Positions 45,697 through 55,015 of a stretch of 64,000 bases of DNA are shown here, piece by piece (position 1 is the stretch's first letter; the number at the start of each line of letters is the position of its first letter). Both the position numbers and the translations under genes were made by a program. The notes beneath the pieces were generated by a model, which was not told where the DNA came from, searched no databases, and worked only from the letters and a program-made list of their open reading frames with translations. Source of the stretch: Capnocytophaga cynodegmi DSM 19736 (GTDB lineage Bacteria; Bacteroidota; Bacteroidia; Flavobacteriales; Flavobacteriaceae); contig NZ_KB900703.1 of NCBI RefSeq assembly GCF_000379185.1, positions 192,814-256,813 on the forward strand, given 5' to 3'.

Positions 45697-48666
45697 TTAA
45701 AATTCTACATTAAGTCCGAAGATAAAGGTTTTCGTTTGTGGATAAGTTCCCCAATCAATACCGAAAATAGGTTCATTTCCTGTAAATTGGTTTACTTCTG
45801 GGTCGAAACCTTTGTAGTTGGTAAAGGTCAACAAGTTCTGTGCTGTGAAATAAGGCTGTATTTTTCGAATACCCAATCTTTCTAAACTTTGCACTGGTAC
45901 GTTGTAGGAAAGTGTTACGGATTTTACTCGTAAGTATGAACCATCTTCCACCCAACGTGACGAAGCGAAGATATTATTTGTTCCTCTAATAGCTCGAGGA
46001 ATATCGGTTATTTGACCAGGTGTTCTCCAACGATTTAGTACTGCTGTTGATTGATTTTTACCATCATACATACCTTCCATTTCAATGCGAGAAGCATTGT
46101 AAATATCATTTCCGTAGGAACCTTGTAGAAAGATATTTAAGCTGAAATTTTTGTAAGTAAAATCGTTAGTCAAACCGAAAGTGAAGTCAGGATTTGGGTC
46201 ACCAATAAATGTTTTGTCATTTGAGTCAACATTGCCATCGCCATTAACATCACGATAAACGATATCTCCAGTATCAGGGTTTACACCTTCACTAATGCGT
46301 CCCCAAAATTGTCCCAAAGGCATTCCTTCTTGCATTCTTACTACGTACTCATTAGTTCTTTCAGAAGTTCGAGCGTAATAATATACTTTCTGAAGTGTCA
46401 GTTTTTCTAATTTATTTCTGTTGAAAGAAATATTGAAGGAAGTGTTCCAATTGAAGTCCTCACCTACAAAATTTCGACTATTGATGCCAAATTCAAGTCC
46501 TTTGTTAGTCATTTCACCTTCGTTTCTGTACACAAACGGATAAGGTGAAGTTGCAGGAAGCGGTACATTCATTAACAAATCAGTAGTTCTTTTCAAATAT
46601 GCATCTGCAGTTAAAGCAAGACGATTGTTAAACAATGCTATATCAATTCCAATGTTACTTTGCGTAGTAGTTTCCCAAGTTAAGTCAGGATTTGAAAAGC
46701 TTGTAGGGCTTATTGTTACAAGAGCGTTCGTATTGTTGCTGTCCCACCAGTCTTTTCGAGTGATACTATATAGCAATAAGTGTCCGTAAGGTCCGATACC
46801 TGCTTGGTTACCTACCTGACCCCAACCTCCACGGATTTTTAAATCAGAAAGCCAAGCCACATCGTTCAAGAAATTTTCTTTAGAAAGTCTCCAACCTACT
46901 GAAATTGAAGGGAAGTAACCCCAGCGTTTGCCTGGTGCTAATTTTGAAGAGCCATCGGCACGGAAATTAGCCGTCAACAAATATTTTCCGTCATAGTTGT
47001 AAGAAATTCTTCCTAAATACGACATCATTGTCCATTGTGAAGCATACGTTTTTGTGCTATTAGGGTCAATTTTATTGGCAGCATTCAAGGTTTTGATATC
47101 TGAAGAAGCATAATGAGAACCTCTTATTTCACTTTCGTCATATTTTGAAGTTGTTCCAGAGGTACCTGCCAATAATGATAATGAATGTTTTCCGAAATTT
47201 TTGTCAAAAGTTAGAAGATTATCAAAAGTTAGTAACGTCACGTTTGAACGAACATCAGAAGCACTTCCGAAGTTTTGACGTCCCCAAGCTGTTGCCTCTG
47301 GGTCAAGCCAACTTGTGTGTTTATGAGCTAATCTATCAATAGCAAAAGTTGATTTGAACTTCAGTGCATCTGTAAAATGAATTGTAGCTGAACCACTACC
47401 AACAAAACGATTGTTGTTGGTTGAATTGTCTGCATTACGAGAAATATTCTCAACTGGATGGGTGATGTTTACTCCATAAAAATTGTTATAATATTGCTTC
47501 GGATTATCACTCCAAATGGGGGCATACGTTGGAGTATTTATAACAGAAAGCACTACACCCGCACGGTTTGAGCCTTGTCCAGAGATAATATTATTTGATG
47601 AATAGTCAGAGTAGGAGATGTTAGCTCCTAATGTAAGCCATTTTTTGGTTTTGTTTTCTAAATTCAAACGAACATTGTATCTTTCAAAGAATGAGCTACG
47701 GATAATTCCGTCATCTTTAGTGTAACCTGCTGAAAGGTAGTAATTCGTTCTTTCGTTAGCGTCCGAAACTGAAACTTGATAATTACGGTTGAATCCAGTT
47801 CTGTACGTCTCTTTGTGCCAGTCAGTTACATCAGTCAATCCATTTGGAATAGTCGCTGCTTTTGTTTCGTCCATCAACTCTTTATATTGAGCATAATTAA
47901 GGGATTCAATCTTATTAGCAATGTTCGACATACCAATATAAGAATTGATTGACACTTTCGCTTCTCCTTGTCTTCCTTGCTTTGTTGTGATAAGTACTAC
48001 ACCGTTAGCTGCACGTGAACCATAGATAGCTGATGATGACGCATCTTTCAAAATTTGCATATCCTGAATATCGGTAGGAGCAATATTGTTGATGTCCTGT
48101 ACAGGAACGCCATCTACCACATAAAGCGGGTCGTTTGAAGCACTAATAGAGGTATTTCCGCGAATGCGAACCGATAATCCTGCACCTGGAGCCCCATTGG
48201 GCTGAACCACCTGAACCCCAGCAGCTCGTCCTTGAATAGCTTGTGCAGCTGATGTTACAGGACGCTGGTCGATGTCCTTTGTGCTTACAGAAGTGATGGC
48301 AGTGGTTACGTCACCTTTTTTCTGAGTACCATAACCAACAACAATAACTTCATCTATTTCTTGCATTTCCTCACTCATTTTTACGTTAACTATTGTTCCT
48401 GTAACTCGTACATCAATAGTTTTGAAGCCTACGTAAGAAAATTCCAGTATAGCACCCTGAGGGACATCTTTTAGTTCATATTTTCCGTCAAAATCAGTTG
48501 AAATACCTTTTGTAGTTCCTTTTATGATTACAGAAACTCCAGGAAGAGGTACTCCTGAGCCATCTTTTACCGTTCCTGTTACCTGACTGTAGTTTTGTGC
48601 TTGAAGTGAAATTACAATACTAAATAACAAAACGAAACTCAATACGTATTTTTTTAGTACTTTCAT
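45697..48666 (-). CDS. SusC-like TonB-dependent outer-membrane transporter
   Basis: 989 residues. Signal peptide (about 1-23), carboxypeptidase-D-like domain with GTVKDGSGVPLPGVSVIIKG and FDGKYELKDVPQGAILEFSYVGF, the plug start DEVIVVGYGTQKKGDVTTAI, LKDASSSAIYGSRAANGVVLI, and the large beta barrel ending in aromatic residues (IFGLNVEF). Imports oligosaccharides with SusD and energy from TonB. First gene of the PUL operon, with a leader of about 104 bases after its -7 box. Confidence 0.96.
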   Translation of the reverse strand: MKVLKKYVLSFVLLFSIVISLQAQNYSQVTGTVKDGSGVPLPGVSVIIKGTTKGISTDFDGKYELKDVPQGAILEFSYVGFKTIDVRVTGTIVNVKMSEEMQEIDEVIVVGYGTQKKGDVTTAITSVSTKDIDQRPVTSAAQAIQGRAAGVQVVQPNGAPGAGLSVRIRGNTSISASNDPLYVVDGVPVQDINNIAPTDIQDMQILKDASSSAIYGSRAANGVVLITTKQGRQGEAKVSINSYIGMSNIANKIESLNYAQYKELMDETKAATIPNGLTDVTDWHKETYRTGFNRNYQVSVSDANERTNYYLSAGYTKDDGIIRSSFFERYNVRLNLENKTKKWLTLGANISYSDYSSNNIISGQGSNRAGVVLSVINTPTYAPIWSDNPKQYYNNFYGVNITHPVENISRNADNSTNNNRFVGSGSATIHFTDALKFKSTFAIDRLAHKHTSWLDPEATAWGRQNFGSASDVRSNVTLLTFDNLLTFDKNFGKHSLSLLAGTSGTTSKYDESEIRGSHYASSDIKTLNAANKIDPNSTKTYASQWTMMSYLGRISYNYDGKYLLTANFRADGSSKLAPGKRWGYFPSISVGWRLSKENFLNDVAWLSDLKIRGGWGQVGNQAGIGPYGHLLLYSITRKDWWDSNNTNALVTISPTSFSNPDLTWETTTQSNIGIDIALFNNRLALTADAYLKRTTDLLMNVPLPATSPYPFVYRNEGEMTNKGLEFGINSRNFVGEDFNWNTSFNISFNRNKLEKLTLQKVYYYARTSERTNEYVVRMQEGMPLGQFWGRISEGVNPDTGDIVYRDVNGDGNVDSNDKTFIGDPNPDFTFGLTNDFTYKNFSLNIFLQGSYGNDIYNASRIEMEGMYDGKNQSTAVLNRWRTPGQITDIPRAIRGTNNIFASSRWVEDGSYLRVKSVTLSYNVPVQSLERLGIRKIQPYFTAQNLLTFTNYKGFDPEVNQFTGNEPIFGIDWGTYPQTKTFIFGLNVEF

Positions 48667-48701
48667 AAATAATAAAATTAGTTATTAATCTTCATTTGCT
48701 T

Positions 48702-48721
48702 AAAAAGGTATACTCCTTTTT
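48702..48721 (-). promoter_or_regulatory. Hairpin in the susC leader
   Basis: AAAAAGG (48702-48708) pairs with CCTTTTT (48715-48721) around a six-base loop within the predicted leader RNA; a run of U follows on the leftward transcript. It may affect termination or translation. Confidence 0.35.
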
Positions 48722-48770
48722 TCAACCTCAAAGTTATTATAAAAAAATGCTATGAAATTTTTCTGCAATA

Positions 48771-48778
48771 CAAAAGTA
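48771..48778 (-). promoter_or_regulatory. -7 promoter box of the PUL operon
   Basis: Leftward TACTTTTG, 104 bases before the susC ATG, giving an unusually long leader for this genome. No clear -33 element was seen. Confidence 0.45.
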
Positions 48779-48856
48779 CTAATTTAAAAAATTATTTATC
48801 TGATTATTAGTTTTTTAAGGTTTTAAAGTAATAAAAAAAAGTACTTAAATATGAGC

Positions 48857-48890
48857 AAAAAATAAGTCGAAACATACTTTCTTTCGACTT
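48857..48890 (-). terminator. Terminator of the DUF6377 regulator gene
   Basis: AAGTCGAAA (48864-48872) / TTTCGACTT (48882-48890) stem followed leftward by T-rich sequence. Confidence 0.7.
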
Positions 48891-48956
48891 GTTTCGATTG
48901 TTTTCGATTCTTTTTTAGTAAATTTTCTTCTTTCAGTAAGAGTTTGAAAAACGAAA

Positions 48957-50582
48957 TTATTTCACGTTCCATTGCCCAATGGTTTTCACTTTTTCTTCAA
49001 ATTCATCGCGTTCCCCCTTGGCTTTGTTTCGTACTTTGGTGCGGTAGTTGTAGACGGTTCGTAACGAGTAACGCAAAAATTCGGCTATTTTGTTGCTGTC
49101 AGTAATTCCTAAACGAATTAGTGCAAAAATTCGTAATTCAGTATTTAGCAATTCGCCTTTTTTGGGGACTATTTTTTCATCATCTAAGAGCAGATTGTTA
49201 AACTCATCAACAAAATTGGGATATATACTTAGGAAAATTGTATCCAAGTTTTTATACAACTCTTCTATTTCTTTTTCTTCTATCGTATTCGATTTCAGTA
49301 GTTTTAGTAGTTCGTCAAACTGATTTCGATTTGCTTTCTTGTACAGGAATTTTCGATAATTCTCAATTTTATCAATATAAGCCGAACACAAACTGAAAAA
49401 ATGAGCAATATATTGTTCCTTGATGTGATTTACTTCTTGCAAATTTTGATTCATTTCCAAAAGGTCGGCGTTAAGTTTTGCAAGTTGTTCGTTGCTGTAA
49501 TGGAGCTCTTTACGTATTTTTATCAGTTTCTTTACTTGTTTGTAAACATATCCTAAAGCGACGACTAAAGCTATGGATAAAATACTGATTAGAAGTAAAT
49601 ATTTCTGTAGTGTTTTTTTTTGTTTTTCTTCTTTTTGTTGGTACGCAGTGTTAATAATGGTGTAAAATGAAGTCCCTTCTTCGGCTCTGTGGCGTACATT
49701 GCAGAAAATAGCATCTTCTATCGCCATTTTTATGAATAAATATGCCATATCAAGGTTACCTGTTTCATAATGAGTTAGAGCAAGACTTTGCAAGGAAGCA
49801 TTGTTTTTGATTGCATTTTGAATATCTGTAATTGCAGAAACCGAAAAATAAGCCTCTTGCATATCAATATTGCCTTTTTCTTGATGAATTTTACCTAAAA
49901 AGTATGCAATTAAAGCTCTCTCTGGATTTTTATCGGTGGTTTTCGATAATAAATTTAGAAATTGGCTTTCCGAAAGTTCTTTTTTCTGAGTATAAAAGTT
50001 TTTAATAGCACTTTCTATCTCGAATTCGATACTTTCAGATGGAAGATTGAGTAAAAGTGAATCGCGATATCGGTCACTTTGGTTGAAATAATCAATGTTG
50101 TTGGTGCTTTGCCCATAATGGCTATAAAAGGAGTAATATGAATCGTAGTATTCACATAGCATTTTCTGGTTCAAAACCGATTTATCGATAGATTTTAACA
50201 AATCCAACGCCTCAACGTACATTCCTTTGATAGAGAAAAGCCTTGAAAGAAGGATATTTACCTCATTCTTTAAAATAGGTTCGTTGAGTGTTGTTGCGAT
50301 TTTCTTATTTTTAAGAAGATAAGTTACAGCTGAATCTACTTTGTATTTCTGATATTCTTCATAGAGCTTCAAATGAATGTGATAAATCTCGGAAGTAGGC
50401 AAACTTTTGTCTGATAATAATTCTTTTAAAGAATTAATTTTTACTTCTTTCCTATTTGTGTATATTTTGCTGTTTTCTATGGTGTTAGACAGATGTTTTA
50501 CAATAGAATCTTTGTTTTGTTGTGCATAAAAATTATAACAACAAAAAGCCACAAAGAAAATTAGCAAAATATGTTTTTTCAT
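48957..50582 (-). CDS. DUF6377 SusR-like membrane sensor/regulator
   Basis: 541 residues. Signal peptide, a periplasmic TPR-like helical region (to about residue 325), one transmembrane helix (LLLISILSIALVVALGYVY, about 329-350), a cytoplasmic coiled coil (HYSNEQLAKLNADLLEMNQN), and a C-terminal helix-turn-helix region with LRIFALIRLGITDSNKIAEFLRYSLRTVYNYRTKV, as in DUF6377 regulators that sit next to susC/susD. It probably senses PUL glycans or degradation products in the periplasm and controls transcription of susCD directly. Own terminator separates it from the operon it likely controls. Confidence 0.88.
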   Translation of the reverse strand: MKKHILLIFFVAFCCYNFYAQQNKDSIVKHLSNTIENSKIYTNRKEVKINSLKELLSDKSLPTSEIYHIHLKLYEEYQKYKVDSAVTYLLKNKKIATTLNEPILKNEVNILLSRLFSIKGMYVEALDLLKSIDKSVLNQKMLCEYYDSYYSFYSHYGQSTNNIDYFNQSDRYRDSLLLNLPSESIEFEIESAIKNFYTQKKELSESQFLNLLSKTTDKNPERALIAYFLGKIHQEKGNIDMQEAYFSVSAITDIQNAIKNNASLQSLALTHYETGNLDMAYLFIKMAIEDAIFCNVRHRAEEGTSFYTIINTAYQQKEEKQKKTLQKYLLLISILSIALVVALGYVYKQVKKLIKIRKELHYSNEQLAKLNADLLEMNQNLQEVNHIKEQYIAHFFSLCSAYIDKIENYRKFLYKKANRNQFDELLKLLKSNTIEEKEIEELYKNLDTIFLSIYPNFVDEFNNLLLDDEKIVPKKGELLNTELRIFALIRLGITDSNKIAEFLRYSLRTVYNYRTKVRNKAKGERDEFEEKVKTIGQWNVK

Positions 50583-50598
50583 AGTTATTTCTAAAAAA

Positions 50599-53196
50599 TT
50601 AAAATTCTAACTCTGTTTGACCATTGTTTTCATCATTATCCTCTATAATTTCATCATCACCCAAATCTTCTTCAGTAATTTCTACATCATCTTGTTCTTC
50701 ATACGGAAGAGACTCTAAGCTGATGATTTCCTTCACTTTATCGGTAGTGAGTTGGTTTCCAAGTGCTTTTATTCCTTTTATGGCGATAAATTCTTCTAAA
50801 TTTACCAATATGTTTTCTTTCTCAGGCTTTCCACGTTCTTTAGTGAGAATTACTTCCGCCATTGGTCGCCAATCGGAAGAAATGAACAACAAGTGTGATT
50901 TCGGATGTTCTGTGATGATTAGTTCCTCTTTATTCTCATTTTCAATTAGAAAACGTTTTACAAAGCAACGTTCTTTTTCGCCATCGTAATAAATTGCAGA
51001 AATGGGTTTTTCAGGAATCCATTTTTCCATAATCAAAATGTTATCATCGAAATGCAGACTTAGGTCAGGGATAACTGTTTTGATATTGCCATCTTTTGTT
51101 GCCAGAAGTAATCGGTCGCTACCTTTGAAAGCTCCGAGAAGTTTCCCTCTTTCTTCTGTATTTAAGCGTTTTACAATGTCGTCAAACCAAATTTTTCGGG
51201 GTTTTAGTGTGGAAACGCCTTTTTCTTTTAGTTCAACACGCTTAATTGGATATTTTGAAACAAGATTTCCTTTTACGCCACGCCCCTTTATGAGTGTATC
51301 AGCAAAATTAATATCCCATCTCAGTTTACGAACGCTACCTACCTGACGCAAATTTATGGTTACAATTTCTGCTTCTCCGTTCGGATTTGCACTGAAATAT
51401 AGTATTTTAGAATTTTTGTGGTTTGGAATAAGTTCGTATTCTTTGTCGCGAATAACGCCCGTTACGCTAAAACGTTTGATGTACGAAAATCCAGTTTGTC
51501 CATCTTTGTAAATGAGGTTGTAGATGGTGCGTTTGTCATCTTTTTTGAAAACAGCAGCGTGAATGATATTTTTTTCAACATAAGTTTTGTCACTTACTTT
51601 CACCACTTTCATTATTCCGTTTTCAGCAAAAACAATTACATCATCAATATCGCTGCAATCGCCTATGTAGTCATCTTTTTTGAGTGATGTTCCTACAAAA
51701 CCTTCTGCTTTATTGACGTATAATTTTATGTTTCGGACAACTACTTTGGTCGCTTCAATATTATCAAACGGACGGATTTCAGTTTTGCGTTCTTTTCCTT
51801 TTCCGTAAGTTTCTTTCAGGCGTTTGAAGTGATTAATTGCATAATCAATAAGATTTGCCAAATGAATCTTAATTTCTTCAATATCAGCTTCGATTTTTAG
51901 CATATTTTCATCTGCTTTGAAGGTGTCGAATTTGGTGATACGAATCATCGGGATTTGCGTAAGTCGTTGCAGATGCTCGTTTGTGATTTCTTTGATTAGC
52001 TGCTCTTTAAAAGGCTCAAAACGATTGCGTAGATACTGATAAAGTGCCTCTCTTTCAGAATATAACTTAAAGTCGATGTACATTTCTTCTCGGATAAATA
52101 TCTTTTCTAAAGAAGAAAAATGCCATTGTTCTTCAAGTTCGCGTAATTCTACCTCTAATTCTTTTTTTAATAGTTGAACCGTGTTATCGGTAGAGCGTCG
52201 CAGTATTTCTGAAATCGTTAAAAAATGAGGTTTATTGTCCTGAATTACACACGCAAGTGGAGAGATTGATGTTTCACAAGCAGTAAAGGCATAGAGGGCA
52301 TCAATGGTTTTGTCGGGCGAAATTCCAGGGGGCAGATGAATGATAATATCCACATTTTTAGCCGTGTTGTCATCAATTTTTTTGACTTTTATCTTTCCTT
52401 TGTCATTGGCTTTTAAGATAGATTCAATGAGTGAACCTGTGGTGGTCGAAAAAGGAATTTCGGTGATGCGGAGCGTACTTTTGTCTACTTGTGAAATTTT
52501 TGCTCGTACCCGAACACGTCCACCACGTTGCCCGTCATTGTAATTGCTTACGTCCATAATTCCCGCCGTTGGGAAATCAGGATAAAGCTCAAAAGGCTGA
52601 TTTTTCAAATATGAAATGGAAGCATCAATAAGCTCCAAAAAGTTGTGTGGTAATATTTTAGTAGACAGACCTACTGCAATTCCTTCTGTACCTTGAGCCA
52701 AAAGCAAAGGAAACTTTACAGGCAGATTCACAGGCTCTTTTTCTCTTCCGTCATAACTTACTTGCCACTCGGTTACTTTCGGACTAAAAACGACATCTAA
52801 TGCGAATTTGGAAAGCCTCGCTTCTATGTAACGTGAAGCGGCGGCGGCATCTCCCGTAAGTATGTTTCCCCAAGCTCCTTGCGTATCAATGAGTAACTCT
52901 TTTTGTCCGAGTTGTACCAACGCGTCGGAAATACTGGAATCACCGTGTGGGTGAAATTGCATTGTATGACCTACAATCTTGGCAACCTTATCCAAATGTC
53001 CTTTGTACAACTCCCTCATAGAGTGCATAATCCGACGTTGTACAGGTTTGAATCCGTCTTCAATGGCAGGTACGGCACGTTCCAAAATAACGTAGGAGGC
53101 ATAGTCCAAAAACCAATTTTGGTACATTCCTGTAATTTTGATGATGCTTTCGCCTGATTGTTGCAAACTTTGTGGTGTGTTTTCTTCGACTGACAT
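50599..53196 (-). CDS. parC: DNA topoisomerase IV subunit A
   Basis: 865 residues. Catalytic Tyr123 in AAAASRYIEARLSK; the winged-helix core has GFKPVQRRIMHSM and HPHGDSSISDAL, where Ser87 matches the fluoroquinolone-sensitive serine; beta-propeller C-terminus, ending in an acidic tail (EEQDDVEITEEDLGDDE). Decatenates replicated chromosomes with ParE. GyrA versus ParC assignment follows the shorter C-terminus and weak resemblance to GyrA box; no parE is adjacent within the window. Seventeen bases before the DUF6377 gene. Confidence 0.85.
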   Translation of the reverse strand: MSVEENTPQSLQQSGESIIKITGMYQNWFLDYASYVILERAVPAIEDGFKPVQRRIMHSMRELYKGHLDKVAKIVGHTMQFHPHGDSSISDALVQLGQKELLIDTQGAWGNILTGDAAAASRYIEARLSKFALDVVFSPKVTEWQVSYDGREKEPVNLPVKFPLLLAQGTEGIAVGLSTKILPHNFLELIDASISYLKNQPFELYPDFPTAGIMDVSNYNDGQRGGRVRVRAKISQVDKSTLRITEIPFSTTTGSLIESILKANDKGKIKVKKIDDNTAKNVDIIIHLPPGISPDKTIDALYAFTACETSISPLACVIQDNKPHFLTISEILRRSTDNTVQLLKKELEVELRELEEQWHFSSLEKIFIREEMYIDFKLYSEREALYQYLRNRFEPFKEQLIKEITNEHLQRLTQIPMIRITKFDTFKADENMLKIEADIEEIKIHLANLIDYAINHFKRLKETYGKGKERKTEIRPFDNIEATKVVVRNIKLYVNKAEGFVGTSLKKDDYIGDCSDIDDVIVFAENGIMKVVKVSDKTYVEKNIIHAAVFKKDDKRTIYNLIYKDGQTGFSYIKRFSVTGVIRDKEYELIPNHKNSKILYFSANPNGEAEIVTINLRQVGSVRKLRWDINFADTLIKGRGVKGNLVSKYPIKRVELKEKGVSTLKPRKIWFDDIVKRLNTEERGKLLGAFKGSDRLLLATKDGNIKTVIPDLSLHFDDNILIMEKWIPEKPISAIYYDGEKERCFVKRFLIENENKEELIITEHPKSHLLFISSDWRPMAEVILTKERGKPEKENILVNLEEFIAIKGIKALGNQLTTDKVKEIISLESLPYEEQDDVEITEEDLGDDEIIEDNDENNGQTELEF

Positions 53197-53219
53197 AAGG
53201 TAAGGATTTTGATAGTTTG

Positions 53220-53227
53220 CAAATATA
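53220..53227 (-). promoter_or_regulatory. -7 promoter box of parC
   Basis: Leftward TATATTTG, 23 bases before the parC ATG. Confidence 0.5.
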
Positions 53228-53420
53228 TAGAAAAATTAGTAAATCTCAGAAAGTTGATTTTTGTTTTCAGTCTGAGCAAAACATCTGTAAGAAGTTAAAA
53301 GTTAGTAAGTTTCTTTATCCATTACCATTAACAAATATTTCTACATATGAAGCGAAAGTTTTATTTTAAGTATCCCAACTCAACCCATCGTGACTATTAA
53401 GTATTTGCAATCATTAGAGA

Positions 53421-53704
53421 AAAATCATTTAGTTATTAACTCCTTTGTAATAATTTGACCAAAATCTATTTAGTCATTACTTCTTTTACGATAATTGAAA
53501 TGAAAAGTATTTAGTCATTTGTTTCTTTATAGTGATTTTAGAAAAAATCATTTAGTCATTGGTTCAGTAATAACCATTAAAATAAAAAGTGTTTAGTTAT
53601 TAGTTTCCTTAGGATGATTTGATTAAAAATTATTTAATAGTTACTTTCTTACAATAATTACAAAAAAAATTTAGTCATTATCTGTTTTATAATGACTTAA
53701 CTTT
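53421..53704. repeat. Degenerate tandem array, about seven units of ~40 bp
   Basis: Units begin near 53421, 53461, 53503, 53544, 53585, 53625 and 53664. Each starts AAAAT/AAAAG, then ATTTAGTCATTA or a close variant, a T-rich middle (TTTCTTTA) and a partly complementary TAATGATT/TAATTGA end. Read leftward, each unit can form an AATCATTA/TAATGACT stem followed by TTTT, resembling a terminator. The array lies 3' of the TPR-DUF2971 gene. Confidence 0.65.
53662..53697 (-). terminator. Terminator of the DUF2971 gene (last array unit)
   Basis: AGTCATTAT (53673-53681) / ATAATGACT (53689-53697), nine base pairs, followed leftward by a T run (53662-53670). Confidence 0.6.
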
Positions 53705-53713
53705 TATTGAATG

Positions 53714-55015
53714 CTATTCCTTTCGGTAAGGCAAACTAGCGTTGATTGGCAATGAAGAATGCGAAATTTTAATATGAGTAAAATCTTTCATCTGGTATCT
53801 GAATATTTCTACTTTTCTTTTCTGGTTAGTTTTTTCGTAATTTGTTCCTAAAATTACCTCATCTATCATATTAGTTATATCTGAGTAAGGTACATAAATA
53901 GAATTTGATTCTTTGCAATGCTGTATTTTGTCAGAATCCATTTTTTCTATTTGCATTAATCGGAATTCTTCTTCATCACGGAAGGCAAAATCTTTAAACA
54001 AATAACGAATATACTCCAATTTATTTCTATCTTCTTCTGATACACTTTCTACTTTGAAATATTTCATCAGATTAATCAAGGCTTCCTCCAATTTTTTCTT
54101 GCGTACCTCGTGCCATTCTTCATTATCACCGACCTTGTTTAATAATACTCCAAATCTTGAATCGTCAGTTAATTTAATCTCACACTTACTCTCTTTAATG
54201 TATTCGTCCAAGTAAGCAATATAAGCAACTTGATAGAGAGGTAGTTTTAGTGATTCCTCTGATTCAAATTCATTATCTGGTACGAGTAACTTTTTTCTCC
54301 CGTTTACTAATGGACGATAGGATGAAGCAATATAAGTATCTTGTAACCAATCCCTTTCTTTGTTCAATACCAAACAGCAACCCGATGCTTCCACACCATC
54401 TTCCTTTCCATATAATCGGAATTGATTTAAGTCATTGACCCTTGTAGAAAAACAAGTAAAAAAGGCATTATAAGGAGATAATTCACGTTTATTATCTAAC
54501 TCTAAATCTTGCTGGTTTAACAATTCTAATAAAACATCACCCTCCGTCGGGTCATTCATATAAGTGGAACTTCCCATACGCATATTGCTTCTTTCTTTGC
54601 CTTTCAAACCAAACAAATTTTCACAAACGATTGGACTTGTGTAATGTGCTAAAGGGATTTCACGTAATTCTCTTGGGAAAACATTTAGCACAGCAAGAAT
54701 TGAAGCTATATGATTATCTATTGGATTTTCAACATCGAATGATAACTCTTTCAAAATATAAGTCTTTTTTTTATCAAAATATTCATCATATTTTTCTAAT
54801 GGGAAAAGAGCCGAAATAAGTTTTTCAATCCATTTTTTTCTATCGTCTTCACCTAAATGCTGACTATTTATCAAAGATTCTATTTTTGCTAAATCTTTAT
54901 ATGCTTTTTCTTTTAAAGTTGTATCTTTCTCTTTTTTGCCTTTAAAAAAAAGTCGCTCCTGCAATCCAATATGACGCAAGTAATTGATGATGAGTGTTTT
55001 TTTCTTTTTCTGCAA
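53714..55015 (-). CDS. DUF2971 half of a frameshifted TPR-DUF2971 gene
   Basis: The frame (433 codons from an in-frame ATG at 55015) contains the DUF2971 pattern: PLAHYTSPIVCENLFG, MRMGSSTYMNDPTEGDVLLEL, FFTCFSTRVNDLNQFRLYG, SGCCLVLN, and near the end FRDEEEFRLMQIE with EVILGTNYEK. The N-terminal 20 or so codons (MQKKKKTLIINYLRHIG) overlap the TPR frame and look like an artefact of the shifted frame; the genuine join is at the A8 run (54944-54951), where removing one base makes AGATFF run into KGKKEKDTTLKEKAYKDL. DUF2971 proteins are of unknown function, sometimes found near defence genes. Confidence 0.75.
   Translation of the reverse strand: MQKKKKTLIINYLRHIGLQERLFFKGKKEKDTTLKEKAYKDLAKIESLINSQHLGEDDRKKWIEKLISALFPLEKYDEYFDKKKTYILKELSFDVENPIDNHIASILAVLNVFPRELREIPLAHYTSPIVCENLFGLKGKERSNMRMGSSTYMNDPTEGDVLLELLNQQDLELDNKRELSPYNAFFTCFSTRVNDLNQFRLYGKEDGVEASGCCLVLNKERDWLQDTYIASSYRPLVNGRKKLLVPDNEFESEESLKLPLYQVAYIAYLDEYIKESKCEIKLTDDSRFGVLLNKVGDNEEWHEVRKKKLEEALINLMKYFKVESVSEEDRNKLEYIRYLFKDFAFRDEEEFRLMQIEKMDSDKIQHCKESNSIYVPYSDITNMIDEVILGTNYEKTNQKRKVEIFRYQMKDFTHIKISHSSLPINASLPYRKE

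Larger units (their letters stand above)
53197..53713. other. Gene-free region between parC and the DUF2971 gene
   Basis: 517 bases: the parC promoter at the left, a degenerate 40-bp tandem array at 53421-53704, and in between nothing recognisable. Confidence 0.7.

Noticed and set aside
53421..53704. CRISPR array
   Set aside because: Repeats differ in every unit, both halves of each unit are related, there is no constant spacer-like variable segment and no cas gene is near.
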